Below, piece by piece: positions 1-7,827 of a stretch of 64,000 nt of DNA (positions within the stretch are counted from its first letter, which is position 1; each line of letters opens with the position of its first letter). A program made the position numbers and the translations under genes. This DNA comes from Phaeobacter piscinae (GTDB lineage Bacteria; Pseudomonadota; Alphaproteobacteria; Rhodobacterales; Rhodobacteraceae), in contig NZ_CP010681.1 of assembly GCF_002407245.1 (NCBI RefSeq), positions 2,170,001 to 2,234,000 of the forward strand, read 5' to 3'. A model generated the notes under the pieces. That model was given only the letters and a program-made list of their open reading frames with translations. It had not been told where the DNA came from and ran no database searches.

Positions 1-54
1 ATTGCGCTTGCCCTTGATGTCGCTCCAAAGGAATTGCTTAACGAGAGGGGCTAG
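1..54 (+). CDS. 3' end of a probable XRE-family regulator (partial)
   Basis: The frame is open from the left edge to a TAG at 52-54. It ends in ALDVAPKELLNERG, which resembles the tail of XRE/Cro helix-turn-helix domains, where 'ALDVSP.ELL' is common. Only 17 residues are visible, so the family call rests on one short stretch. The next gene starts 2 nt after the stop, which suggests co-transcription. Confidence 0.4.
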   Translation: MALALDVAPKELLNERG

Positions 55-56
55 TT

Positions 57-257
57 ATGCCCGAACATGAAAGTGTTCGCTCAACGGCCGAAGCCATCGG
101 CCGCATTACGTGTATCAAGACAGGCGAAGAAATCGGTCTGCTGTATCGGTGGGATAACGGCGAGACGCAGGCCTCGCTATACGATGGCGGCCATCCTAAA
201 ACACCACACTGCTCAGATCATCCCGCTGAACCGGACCTTGGTGCAAAACGCAGCTAA
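57..257 (+). CDS. Small hypothetical protein (66 aa)
   Basis: ATG at 57 is preceded by a GAGAGGGG ribosome-binding stretch that lies across the end of the upstream XRE-like gene. The core (about residues 14-45) reads IGRITCIKTGEEIGLLYRW, soluble, with no signal peptide or membrane segment. Tight coupling to the XRE-like gene suggests a two-gene unit. I do not recognise the family. An overlapping +1 frame of similar length is treated as a shadow because it lacks this ribosome site. Confidence 0.45.
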   Translation: MPEHESVRSTAEAIGRITCIKTGEEIGLLYRWDNGETQASLYDGGHPKTPHCSDHPAEPDLGAKRS

Positions 258-323
258 CGGCTCGAAAGAGCCCAGTTGACCGATGCTGCGCCGTGCATGA
301 AGGTCTGCTAAGCAGCTGCGTAA

Positions 324-797
324 CTACGTCGTTTCCAATCGGAACTTCAGAAACCTCTCTCCGTCGTAATCGATATCGCCAACGTGCTCTGCACCAAGTC
401 TTCCGAGCGCTCCAAGGTTCTTTCTGGATGGTGGCAGCAAAAACGTCACAAATGGAATGCGGTCGTCAGCGATGGCTAACTCTATGGCCTTCTTTGAAAT
501 GCGCCTGCCAAAACCAAACGCATGTGGCCGCAAGACAAGTCCAAAATCCCACTCCTGACCTTCTTTCTGGAAACCACCCCACCCAACGTAATTTCCATCG
601 ACCAGAAATGCCCAGTGCCCGAGTCCATCCCGCGCCCAGTATTCCTCTTTCATTTTGACAAACTGGATTGCCATCTCCGTGTCCCATGCACCGGTCAAGA
701 GCGGCATATGTTCGGCAACCCTCGGGTCGGACATATGCCTGGCAATCTCGGAAGCCGGTACATCAACCAGCCGGGAAAATGTAATCTCATGTGTCAA
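324..797 (-). CDS. GNAT-family N-acetyltransferase
   Basis: A 157-aa protein of GNAT length. It has the expected pattern: an N-terminal strand-helix region, a central strand (HWAFLVDGNYVGWGGFQ), a strand leading to an acetyl-CoA-binding loop (FGLVLRPHAFGFGRRISKKA, residues about 85-105), and a late 'LLPPSRKNLGALGRLG' segment typical of motif B. It probably acetylates an amine on a small molecule or protein; the substrate cannot be told. It is transcribed away from the AraC-type gene at 976, so they share the 798-975 intergenic region. Confidence 0.7.
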   Translation of the reverse strand: MTHEITFSRLVDVPASEIARHMSDPRVAEHMPLLTGAWDTEMAIQFVKMKEEYWARDGLGHWAFLVDGNYVGWGGFQKEGQEWDFGLVLRPHAFGFGRRISKKAIELAIADDRIPFVTFLLPPSRKNLGALGRLGAEHVGDIDYDGERFLKFRLETT

Positions 798-975
798 CGT
801 GTCGTCCCTTGTGTCCTTGAGCTGCCGTATCCGAGCGGCGCGTTGGCAGCAATGCGGCGATTGTTGGTTCTTTCGATGCTGGTGTCGACCTCAGCGCTTA
901 TGGCCAAACGTCCGAATTCTTGTGCAGATCGTTCAAACCTCTGTACATGCCCGTCAACTCGCGTAGGTATCTCCT

Positions 976-1932
976 ATGCTTGATCTCCTTAGCCATATCC
1001 TGACGAACCTCTCGATGCAGGGAACGCTGTACTTTCGCACGTCGTTCTCCAAGCCATGGGGTGTCGCTGTTCCGAACTACGAGAACGTCGCTAGATTCCA
1101 CTTTGCGCATCGGGGCGGTTGCCTGGTGCATGTAGATGGAACGGACACAATCGTCGACCTCGCCCAAGGCGATCTTGTGATCATTCCGCATGGCACGCCG
1201 CACTCGCTCTATTGTGGGCATGAGCCCGAGAGGACGATCCTGCCGCTTGACGTTGTGCTGGAAAAATCCGGTTACGACGGCTCAGGCGTGTTGGTCTACG
1301 GCGGCGAAGAGCCGCAGAGCGAAACGCAACTGGTTTGCGGACACTTCTCTTTCGATCCGAGTTCTCGCCATATCCTATTGGACCGTTTGCCCCCCTACAT
1401 TCACCTTAAGAACTATGGCGAAAGCGCCGGACGCTGGATGGAAGCCACACTCCGCATGATCGGGGAAGAGGCAGGCGGCGCGAAGATGGGTGGAGACCTT
1501 ATTGCACTTAAAATGTCAGAAGCGATTTTCGCGCAAGCCATCCGCTGCTTCATCGACGGCGATGAGGCAACAGAATGGGGATTGGGCGCGTTTTCTGACA
1601 AGAATCTCAGCCGTGCACTCGATGCTTTTCACAAGTCACCGACAGAGGGTTGGACGGTAGAAACTCTTGCCCAAGCCGCAGGCATGTCGCGAACAAGCTT
1701 TGCCGTTCAGTTCCAAAAGACGATGAATATGACACCGTTGGAATACGTCACGCGTTGGCGTATGGAACTTGCCAAACGCGTTCTGCTGGAACCGGGTGCG
1801 TCGCTCACAGAAGCGGCTGAAAGTGCCGGATACTCTTCCGACTCGTCCTTCACACGTGTTTTCAAGAAAGAAACTGGAATGACGCCTGCCGAATTCCGCA
1901 GGTCACAAAAACTCGTTCGTGCGCAAGCCTGA
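976..1932 (+). CDS. AraC-family transcriptional regulator with cupin-type sensor
   Basis: A 318-aa protein. Residues about 20-200 form a cupin-like sensor (AraC_binding/Cupin_6 type, with HFAHRGGCLVHVDG and 'LAQGDLVIIPHGTPH'). Residues about 215-312 carry the two helix-turn-helix motifs of the AraC domain (ETLAQAAGMSRTSFAVQFQ and TEAAESAGYSSDSSFTRVF, ending GMTPAEFRRS). It probably binds DNA near its own gene or the genes that follow. The small membrane gene at 2041 and the YHS gene at 2673 on the same strand are candidate targets. The ligand is unknown. Confidence 0.85.
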   Translation: MLDLLSHILTNLSMQGTLYFRTSFSKPWGVAVPNYENVARFHFAHRGGCLVHVDGTDTIVDLAQGDLVIIPHGTPHSLYCGHEPERTILPLDVVLEKSGYDGSGVLVYGGEEPQSETQLVCGHFSFDPSSRHILLDRLPPYIHLKNYGESAGRWMEATLRMIGEEAGGAKMGGDLIALKMSEAIFAQAIRCFIDGDEATEWGLGAFSDKNLSRALDAFHKSPTEGWTVETLAQAAGMSRTSFAVQFQKTMNMTPLEYVTRWRMELAKRVLLEPGASLTEAAESAGYSSDSSFTRVFKKETGMTPAEFRRSQKLVRAQA

Positions 1933-2040
1933 ACGATCTGCATAATTTTACAAACCTCTGGACATAGTTGAAGCCGAAACAAGAGCCTAGTTTGGCCTCA
2001 TCAATGCTGCGTTGCAGTTCTAACCATGAGGAAAAGTACC

Positions 2041-2409
2041 ATGTCTCTACGCTTCGTCACCAAATCCATCCACGCATATCTCGATTACCCTGTCGCCATC
2101 GGCCTCATTGTCATGCCATTCATCTTCGGCCTCGGCGCGGAAAACCCACTGGCACTTTGGCTATCAGTTGCGACCGGAGTCGCCGCCTTCGGGCTGACGG
2201 TTCTTACTGATCACCACCTCGGCCTTATCCGTGTCCTACCTTACAGTCTCCACTTGGCCGTTGATGGCTTGGTTGGCGTTGTCTTCGTCGCAGCGCCTTT
2301 TGTGCTAGGCTTTGCGAGCCTCGACTTCTGGTACTACGCGCTGCTTGGTGCAACCGTCCTCTTGGTTGTTGGGCTCCATCAGCCGGAAGACGAGGCATTG
2401 GGCGCTTGA
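2041..2409 (+). CDS. Small integral membrane protein (SPW-repeat-like)
   Basis: The start is placed at ATG 2041 because GAGGAAAA lies just upstream; an in-frame ATG at 2026 would overlap that ribosome site. The 122-aa protein has about four hydrophobic helices (DYPVAIGLIVMPFIFGLG, ALWLSVATGVAAFGLTVL, LAVDGLVGVVFVAAPFVLGF, YALLGATVLLVVGL). The 'D/A-PFVLGFA...WYY' layout resembles SPW-repeat membrane proteins. Function unknown; it lies between the AraC regulator and a secreted YHS protein. Confidence 0.6.
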   Translation: MSLRFVTKSIHAYLDYPVAIGLIVMPFIFGLGAENPLALWLSVATGVAAFGLTVLTDHHLGLIRVLPYSLHLAVDGLVGVVFVAAPFVLGFASLDFWYYALLGATVLLVVGLHQPEDEALGA

Positions 2410-2426
2410 GCCTCAGTGACGTAATT

Positions 2427-2463
2427 GGGGGCCGTGCAGCATGTGCGGCCCCTTTCGCGTTTG
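2427..2463 (+). terminator. Terminator-like stem-loop after the SPW-like gene
   Basis: GGGGCCG (2428-2434) pairs with CGGCCCC (2446-2452) around an 11-nt loop, followed by a weak T-containing stretch (CTTTCGCGTTT). It lies 18 nt after the stop codon at 2409. Without a strong T tract, its strength as an intrinsic terminator is uncertain. Confidence 0.5.
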
Positions 2464-2672
2464 AAGACATCCTTTGTCTAATTCCCCGATACCGGACCGA
2501 ACCCTTGAATGACCTTCTCAATTCTCCGAGGATTTGCAGATCGTTCGAAAAATCATACGAACAGTTCATAAAGGAACTGATTGTATTGCTAAATAGTTCT
2601 GACCGGATATCTCAATCAGCACTAGATGAGAGCTCGACTGTCGAGCCCTCGCAGACAAAAAGGGATTTTCCA

Positions 2673-3158
2673 ATGTTCAAGAAACTCGCAATCGCCTCCG
2701 CTCTTTTGACCAGCCTGGCTCTCAGCGGCACGGCCGCAATGGCAGCAGACGAATACAACGTTTCTCGCGGCATCACCGCAGCCGGCGCGCCTTTGGGCCT
2801 GCACGGCGTAGACCCGGTTGAGTTCATCGAAACCGCAAACCCGGTCGAGGGTTCAGCTGCTTACACAGCTGTGCATGATGGCGTGGCGTATTACTTTTCG
2901 ACCGAAGCCAACATGAAGACCTTCGAAGTTAACCCCGCTGAGTACCTACCCCAGAACGGCGGCTACTGCACTTTCGGTGTTTCCGTAGGCAAAAAGTTCG
3001 ACGGTGACCCCGAGTTCCACGCGGTCATCGACGACAAGCTCTACGTTTTCCTGAACCGCGCAATCTATGATGAATTCAACAAAGACCGCGCAGGCACGAT
3101 TTCAAAAGCAGAAGAACAGTGGCAGAACATCCGCAGCACGACTGTGGGCGATCTGTAA
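2673..3158 (+). CDS. Secreted YHS-domain protein
   Basis: The start is set at ATG 2673 because it gives a classic signal peptide (MFKKLAIASALLTSLALSG, cleaved near AMA-AD); the longer open frame to 2406 has no such feature. The mature part (about 140 aa) holds a YHS-like domain: LHGVDPVEF, DGVAYYFSTEANMKTFEVNPAEY, 'GGYCTFGVSVGKKFDGDP'. YHS domains are small and often linked to metal handling. It is probably periplasmic. The single Cys in YCTFG and nearby acidic residues are possible metal ligands (inference). Confidence 0.75.
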   Translation: MFKKLAIASALLTSLALSGTAAMAADEYNVSRGITAAGAPLGLHGVDPVEFIETANPVEGSAAYTAVHDGVAYYFSTEANMKTFEVNPAEYLPQNGGYCTFGVSVGKKFDGDPEFHAVIDDKLYVFLNRAIYDEFNKDRAGTISKAEEQWQNIRSTTVGDL

Positions 3159-3183
3159 GTCTCGCGTTCATAATCTATCTGAA

Positions 3184-3217
3184 GGGGCGGCACATTGTGT
3201 CGCCCCACTGCTTTTTT
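3184..3217 (+). terminator. Intrinsic terminator after the YHS gene
   Basis: GGGGCG (3184-3189) pairs with CGCCCC (3201-3206), with an inner CAC/GTG extension, and a six-T run follows at 3212-3217. Position (25 nt after the stop) and structure fit a rho-independent terminator. Confidence 0.75.
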
Positions 3218-3323
3218 CACAAGCAGACATTAGTGCAGCCGCAGCGAATTCACACTTCGTCCGCTTTTGCGACCTTCGCCGCCGCCTTATTGAACGGCAG
3301 CTTTCTCCACGTGAGGACAGGCG

Positions 3324-3611
3324 TTATTTCCTCACGCCGTCCACAAGCTCCAAAACGCGCGCGTACTCTTCGCTGACCTCGCGCGCTTGTTCGAAGACCT
3401 CTCGCCTCTGCTGATCTAGGCAACGGAAGTACCGCTCGACATCGGTAAAATACGTCTCCGCATCGCGCCTCAACAGGTCAGCATATGCTCGCACGTCGTC
3501 GGCATTGGTCGGCATCCAAGGCGGCACAGGCGGCAGGCAACTGCCCGCAATTGCGGCTGAACTCCACTTCAGAACGACTATAACCGCCCATGTTTGTTTC
3601 AAAAGCGCCAT
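3324..3611 (-). CDS. Small exported hypothetical protein
   Basis: A 95-aa protein with an N-terminal hydrophobic segment ending in an AIAG-like signal cleavage site, then CLPPVPPW and a charged helical region (DDVRAYADLLRRDAETYFTDVERYFRCLDQQRREVFEQ) that looks like an amphipathic or coiled-coil helix. It is divergent from the virB operon and shares its upstream region. Small secreted proteins of this style often flank conjugation loci, but I do not recognise this one. Confidence 0.55.
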   Translation of the reverse strand: MALLKQTWAVIVVLKWSSAAIAGSCLPPVPPWMPTNADDVRAYADLLRRDAETYFTDVERYFRCLDQQRREVFEQAREVSEEYARVLELVDGVRK

Positions 3612-3678
3612 ATTATCTTGGCTCAGCCACTCCGTTGCAGTAAATTCGTTTCAACGCATGAAAGGCGCAATAACTCAA

Positions 3679-3717
3679 ATTGCACCTATTGATTGCAAAG
3701 TTATAATATTGTATCGG
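3679..3717 (+). promoter_or_regulatory. Promoter and probable operator of the virB operon
   Basis: TATAAT at 3702-3707 is preceded by TTGCAC at 3680-3685 with a 16-nt spacer, a good sigma-70 match. The -10 is embedded in TTGATTGCAAAG followed by TTATAATATTGTATC (3689-3715). This is an imperfect version of the perfect 28-nt palindrome at 23071-23098 upstream of the mobilisation genes, so both operons may be bound by the same regulator (inference). Confidence 0.6.
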
Positions 3718-3747
3718 TTCGGTAGTCCATGAGGGACTGCCGGGCTA

Positions 3748-4101
3748 ATGCACAATTCTGCAAGGCTCGATCCTATGAATTTGATGCAAGACGCCCCCAA
3801 TGTTGTCAGTGAAGACGGGCTGCGCACGCTGCTTGCCGAGGGTCATTCGGCGGATGTTGTGTGCCGGGTTACGCCCAAACGTACAGGTGCTCAGTGGTCC
3901 GGAGTTTGGACCGTGCATTGCGTCTCGCCAGATGGCGAGACGCGTCGCCTGCTCGTCACCGCGCGCAACAACATGGCTGCCCGAGAGTTCAAAACAATCA
4001 ACGGCTTGTCCAGCTTCTTGGCCGGGCTTGGCGTATCGATCGTCTCGATCCCCATGCTCGAAGGCAAGATCGCCTCTCACAACCTGTACGACGAAGGCTA
4101 A
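3748..4101 (+). CDS. Hypothetical first gene of the virB operon (117 aa)
   Basis: First frame after the virB promoter. Two starts are possible: ATG 3748, or ATG 3775 (MNLMQDAPNVVSEDG), which has AAGG upstream. The protein is soluble with no signal peptide; the central part (VVCRVTPKRTGAQWSGVWTVHCVSPDG) is basic and hydrophobic in alternation, like a small beta-rich DNA-binding or regulatory fold, but I cannot name it. Its 3' end overlaps the virB1 signal-peptide region in another frame, so the two are translationally linked. Confidence 0.55.
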   Translation: MHNSARLDPMNLMQDAPNVVSEDGLRTLLAEGHSADVVCRVTPKRTGAQWSGVWTVHCVSPDGETRRLLVTARNNMAAREFKTINGLSSFLAGLGVSIVSIPMLEGKIASHNLYDEG

Positions 4102-4744
4102 ACCGCTTGCGCTCCTCGCAGCATTTTTTGCTGCCCCCGCCTATTCTGAGGGCTTCGTGCTTTCCATGCGGGCCGATGGCCAGCTAGAGACCAAGGCACC
4201 GCAATCGGGTTTTGCACAAAGCTATGTCGACGGGATTGGTGCAAACCCACCAGAGCTGATCGTTTTTGCAGCGCCTGAGCCTGATGCTCCGCCTCCTGCA
4301 CCCGCCCGAGCACTTCCCCGACCTGAAATCCTCGCAGCACTTGAAAGCACCGCGCATCGATATGGCGGGCACCCGGCGTTGCGTCGCGCGGGTCTGTCGG
4401 TGACGGAATGGCAGGCCCTCTTCCAAGCCAATATTGAGATTGAAAGCGCCTATCGACCGAATGCGCGCAGCTCGGCAGGGGCGATCGGCCTTGGACAGCT
4501 GATGCCAGCGACGGCCGCGCAGCTCGGCGTGGATCCGCATGACTGGCAGGCCAATCTGGATGGCTCTGCCCGTTACCTTCTGATGATGTTGGCGCAGTTC
4601 GGCACGTCCGAACTCGCGCTCGCTGCCTATAACGCGGGACCAGACGCGGTCGCGCGCTATGGCGGCATTCCTCCCTACCAAGAAACCCAAAATCACGTGC
4701 GCCGCGTCATGGCCGTGCGTGACCGACTGACTGGAGCCTCCTGA
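4088..4744 (+). CDS. virB1: VirB1-like lytic transglycosylase of the conjugation system
   Basis: Cuts peptidoglycan so the secretion channel can cross the cell wall. It has a signal peptide (KPLALLAAFFAAPAYS) and a C-terminal SLT/Slt70-type domain: catalytic Glu in ANIEIESAYRP, then SSAGAIGLGQLMP and the late LALAAYNAGPDAVARYGGIP. No ATG, GTG or TTG sits near the signal peptide. The only sensible position is ACG at 4088, overlapping the upstream TAC-GAC-GAA-GGC-TAA; a synonymous TAT there would create ATG. Initiation may use ACG, or the gene may have lost its start. The stop overlaps virB2 (ATGA). Confidence 0.75.
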   Translation, partial: TTKAKPLALLAAFFAAPAYSEGFVLSMRADGQLETKAPQSGFAQSYVDGIGANPPELIVFAAPEPDAPPPAPARALPRPEILAALESTAHRYGGHPALRRAGLSVTEWQALFQANIEIESAYRPNARSSAGAIGLGQLMPATAAQLGVDPHDWQANLDGSARYLLMMLAQFGTSELALAAYNAGPDAVARYGGIPPYQETQNHVRRVMAVRDRLTGAS

Positions 4745-5034
4745 TGCACATACAAATCCGCACGATCCTGTCGCTGGCTCTGGCCAGCTTGATGATTGCC
4801 AACCCGGCTTTTGCGCAGAGCATCGACCTCTCGCCGGTGCAGAACCTTTTGCAAGGCATCGTCGACACGATCACCGGCCCCTTGGGCATTGTCATCGGCA
4901 CCTTGGCCTTGATCGGTGTGTTCCTCTCTTGGCTCTTTGGAATTCTGGACTTCCGCCAAGCCCTTTGGGTGCTGGTTGCCATTGCGGGCATCGCAGCTGC
5001 GCCGACCATCGTGACCGCCATCTGGGGCGCGTAA
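4744..5034 (+). CDS. virB2: VirB2-type pilin (TrbC/VirB2 family)
   Basis: The major pilus subunit of the secretion apparatus. The 96-aa protein has an N-terminal signal (LSLALASLMIANPAFA) and two hydrophobic helices (PLGIVIGTLALIGVFLSWLF; ALWVLVAIAGIAAAPTIVTA) separated by a short polar loop (GILDFRQ), the standard VirB2 hairpin. It starts in ATGA overlap with virB1 and is followed 7 nt later by virB3. Confidence 0.9.
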   Translation: MHIQIRTILSLALASLMIANPAFAQSIDLSPVQNLLQGIVDTITGPLGIVIGTLALIGVFLSWLFGILDFRQALWVLVAIAGIAAAPTIVTAIWGA

Positions 5035-5041
5035 ATCCGGT

Positions 5042-5320
5042 ATGGCAACGCAAACCCGCCTCTTCCTCGGCCTGATCCGACCGCCAAAGCTCATCGGCTT
5101 GCCGATCATGTATGCCATGGTCTGGCTCTTCGGGTTTGTATTGCTGTTTCTGTGGGTCCAGAGCTGGCCGGTGATCATCATTGCCGCTCTGGCCTATCCT
5201 GCACTGTGGAAAGCCGCTGACTGGGATCCGGCCTTTCTTGAGGTGATGGTCACTTCCCTGCAGGAAACGCCACCCACTCCGAACCGCAAGATCCATTCGG
5301 GGGACAGCTATGCTCCATGA
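5042..5320 (+). CDS. virB3: VirB3-type inner-membrane protein
   Basis: A 92-aa protein with the VirB3 layout: a short basic N-terminus (TRLFLGLIRPPKLIGLP), two close transmembrane helices (about residues 20-55) and a short polar tail. VirB3 works with VirB4 in pilus assembly at the inner membrane. Its 3' end overlaps the virB4 start by 11 nt. Confidence 0.88.
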   Translation: MATQTRLFLGLIRPPKLIGLPIMYAMVWLFGFVLLFLWVQSWPVIIIAALAYPALWKAADWDPAFLEVMVTSLQETPPTPNRKIHSGDSYAP

Positions 5321-7676
5321 CCCCTCGGACGATCTTGCAACGCTGCCAGACTGGGCGCGCAAAGAGCGGCCGATGGCCAGCATGCTACCCTATGTCAGCC
5401 TCGTGAATGACGTGACGATCCGCACACGCGGCAATGCCCTGTTCCAATGCATCCGCCTCGATGGCGTCAACAGCATGACCAGCGATGACGCACATTTGGA
5501 GAAGATCCGCGCGCTCTTCGCAGCGATCATTGCGCAGATTGGGCCAGAGTACAGTTTCTACGTCCACAAGGTTTCAAAAGCGATCGAGACCGCCTTGCCA
5601 CCAGTGCCCAATGTGGGGTTTGCCCAAGCCCTGGACAGCCGTTGGCAAATGGCAATGGCGCGGGCAGGCCTGCGGGACAAAACTCTCACGCTCACGGTAC
5701 TGAAACGTCCGCCCCTCGGCGCGCGGCTGCGCCTGAAACGTTCAGACTCCATCGCACAGCTGAAAGACCGGACAGCCAAGCAACTGCGCAAGCTCGAAGA
5801 GGTCGTCGGGTTTCTGCTATCGTCCTTCGCAGAGATGAACCCGCGCCTGCTCGGCGCTGAATGCGGCGAGCTACTCGGGTTCCTCGGGGCGCTCAACATT
5901 GGTCAGGAACGGCCGCTTTTCGCAAAATCCCGCTTTGGCGTGATTGCCGAGGATGTGGCTAACACGCGCGCCACGTTTCAGGGGCGAGGCTTCACGTTGG
6001 ACGATGGGACGGCGGGCAAGCGGTTTGGCACCAGTTTTGCGATCAAGACTTACCCAGCCAAAACCAGCTGCACCATGTTCGATGAGCTGAACCTGCCCGT
6101 CGACATGGTGGTCACACATTCCTTCACGCCCATAAACAGCAACATCATGGCCAGCCGGATCAAGCGCCAACAACGCTTGATGAAGGCCAGCGATGACGGC
6201 GCGATTTCTCTCGCAGAAGAACTGGTAGACGCGCTGGATGACCTGGAATCCAAACGGCTCAGCTTTGGTGATCATCACATGACCGTCACAGTTTTTGCCG
6301 AGACCGAGGAAAAGCTGGAAGCAATCGCCTCCGAGGTGCGCAACATAGCCGCAAGTGAAGGCGTCAATCTCGTAAACGAGAGCTTTGCGGCGCGCACCCA
6401 CTATTTCGCGCAGCATCCGGGCAACGGACAGATGCGCAGCCGCAAGGCCGCCATCACGAACACGAACTTTGCCGATCTCGCCGCGCTGCATCGCGGTCAA
6501 CTGGGCAAACCTGGCCACCAAGTGCCTTGGGGCAAGCCGATTACTCTCTTCCCGACGCCTGAACGCTCAGGCTTCCTGTTCAACTATCACGAGACGGGTC
6601 AGCCGGACAAAGAACCGACCGGCGGGCATACCTTGATCCTCGGCCGACCTGGCTCTGGCAAGTCAGTGCTGTCGGCCTTCCTCATGACCCAAGCGCGTCG
6701 CTGCGACGCGCGCGTCTTCGTCTTCGACTATCGCGCGGGCATGGAAATGGCGGTGCGCGCCAATGGCGGGCGTTACAGCGCCATCAAGGCAGGTGAAGCC
6801 ACTGGTCTCAACCCGTTGCACACAGAAATCGACGGGCGCGGACAAGCCTGGCTTTCCGATTGGCTGGCCACGCTGCTGCATCGCACCGACAAGCCCCTGA
6901 GCCCGGTTCAGATCAACCGCATCCAAGAAGTGGTACGCCAAAACGCCGGGGCGAGCGATGCCGCCCTGCGCAACTGGCAGGATTTGGCCTCCCTCTTTGT
7001 GGCGGGAGCAGATGAAGGGGATCTGTTCGAGCGGATCCAGGAATGGACCGCAGATGGTCGCTATGGCTGGATCTTCGGTCAAAGCGCTGAGGATACCTTC
7101 TCGCTCGATGGTGATGTCGTGGGATTCGACCTGACCGGCATTCTCGATAGCGAAAGCGAAAAAGAGCGCATGGCGGTCCTATCCTACCTGTTTCGGCGGG
7201 TGGAGCGCGTGATCGAGGACCGCAAGCCGACATTGATCATCATCGATGAGGCCTGGAAGGCGCTGGACAACCCGTATTTCGCAGACCGGCTGAGCAATTG
7301 GCTCGTGACCGCGCGCAAGCAGAACGCTGTCGTCGTGATGATGACCCAATACGCAAGCCAGCTCGAAAAGACCCGCACCGGCAAAACGATTGTCGAGGCC
7401 GTTCCTACGCAGCTTCTGCTTCCCAACATCCGCGCCTCGGCCAGCGATTACACGATGCTGGGGCTCACTGACAAAGAGCTGAGCGTCTTGCTCGGCACCG
7501 GCAGCAATTCCCGCCTGGCGCTGGTGCGTGATGATCAAGGCTCGGTCGTGATTGACGCTGATCTCAGCGCCCTTGGCCCATACCTCACGATCCTTGGCGG
7601 TATGGAAAAAGGCGAGGCGCTGGTTGGCGCGGATTACCGCCAGAACCCCGAATTTTGGAGACAGATTGATGCGTAG
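5310..7676 (+). CDS. virB4: VirB4-type secretion ATPase
   Basis: A 788-aa CagE/TrbE/VirB4 ATPase that powers pilus biogenesis and substrate transfer. The N-terminal domain covers about residues 1-430. Walker A is GRPGSGKS near residue 445, Walker B is LIIIDEAWKAL near 642, and the arginine- and glutamine-rich sensor region (VVMMTQYASQLEKTRTG) follows. Length is normal for the family and nothing is missing. The stop overlaps the start of the lipoprotein gene by 8 nt. Confidence 0.95.
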   Translation: MLHDPSDDLATLPDWARKERPMASMLPYVSLVNDVTIRTRGNALFQCIRLDGVNSMTSDDAHLEKIRALFAAIIAQIGPEYSFYVHKVSKAIETALPPVPNVGFAQALDSRWQMAMARAGLRDKTLTLTVLKRPPLGARLRLKRSDSIAQLKDRTAKQLRKLEEVVGFLLSSFAEMNPRLLGAECGELLGFLGALNIGQERPLFAKSRFGVIAEDVANTRATFQGRGFTLDDGTAGKRFGTSFAIKTYPAKTSCTMFDELNLPVDMVVTHSFTPINSNIMASRIKRQQRLMKASDDGAISLAEELVDALDDLESKRLSFGDHHMTVTVFAETEEKLEAIASEVRNIAASEGVNLVNESFAARTHYFAQHPGNGQMRSRKAAITNTNFADLAALHRGQLGKPGHQVPWGKPITLFPTPERSGFLFNYHETGQPDKEPTGGHTLILGRPGSGKSVLSAFLMTQARRCDARVFVFDYRAGMEMAVRANGGRYSAIKAGEATGLNPLHTEIDGRGQAWLSDWLATLLHRTDKPLSPVQINRIQEVVRQNAGASDAALRNWQDLASLFVAGADEGDLFERIQEWTADGRYGWIFGQSAEDTFSLDGDVVGFDLTGILDSESEKERMAVLSYLFRRVERVIEDRKPTLIIIDEAWKALDNPYFADRLSNWLVTARKQNAVVVMMTQYASQLEKTRTGKTIVEAVPTQLLLPNIRASASDYTMLGLTDKELSVLLGTGSNSRLALVRDDQGSVVIDADLSALGPYLTILGGMEKGEALVGADYRQNPEFWRQIDA

Positions 7677-7827
7677 GCTTTGCGTAGTGACCCTCACCCT
7701 TTTGACCCTGACAGCCTGCGCGGAATACCGGCCGTCCGAAGCTGAATGCTTCAACTCCTTTGCAGAGGTCAGCCGCAGCAACTGCAATTTAGAGCTGCTC
7801 GGGCCGATTGGTAGTCTCCGTGAATAA
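7669..7827 (+). CDS. VirB7-like small lipoprotein
   Basis: A 52-aa protein starting at ATG 7669, inside the end of virB4. It has a short signal and a lipobox (LLTLTAC-A), then a 35-residue tail with two further cysteines (ECFNSFAEVSRSNCNLEL). The size and lipobox fit VirB7, which stabilises VirB9 at the outer membrane, although VirB7 usually lies beside virB9/virB8 and here sits after virB4. The function is inferred from size and place. Confidence 0.6.
   Translation: MRRLCVVTLTLLTLTACAEYRPSEAECFNSFAEVSRSNCNLELLGPIGSLRE

Noticed and set aside
898..1221. A 107-codon minus-strand ORF overlapping the AraC gene
   Set aside because: Overlaps the AraC sensor domain; no motif and no ribosome site.
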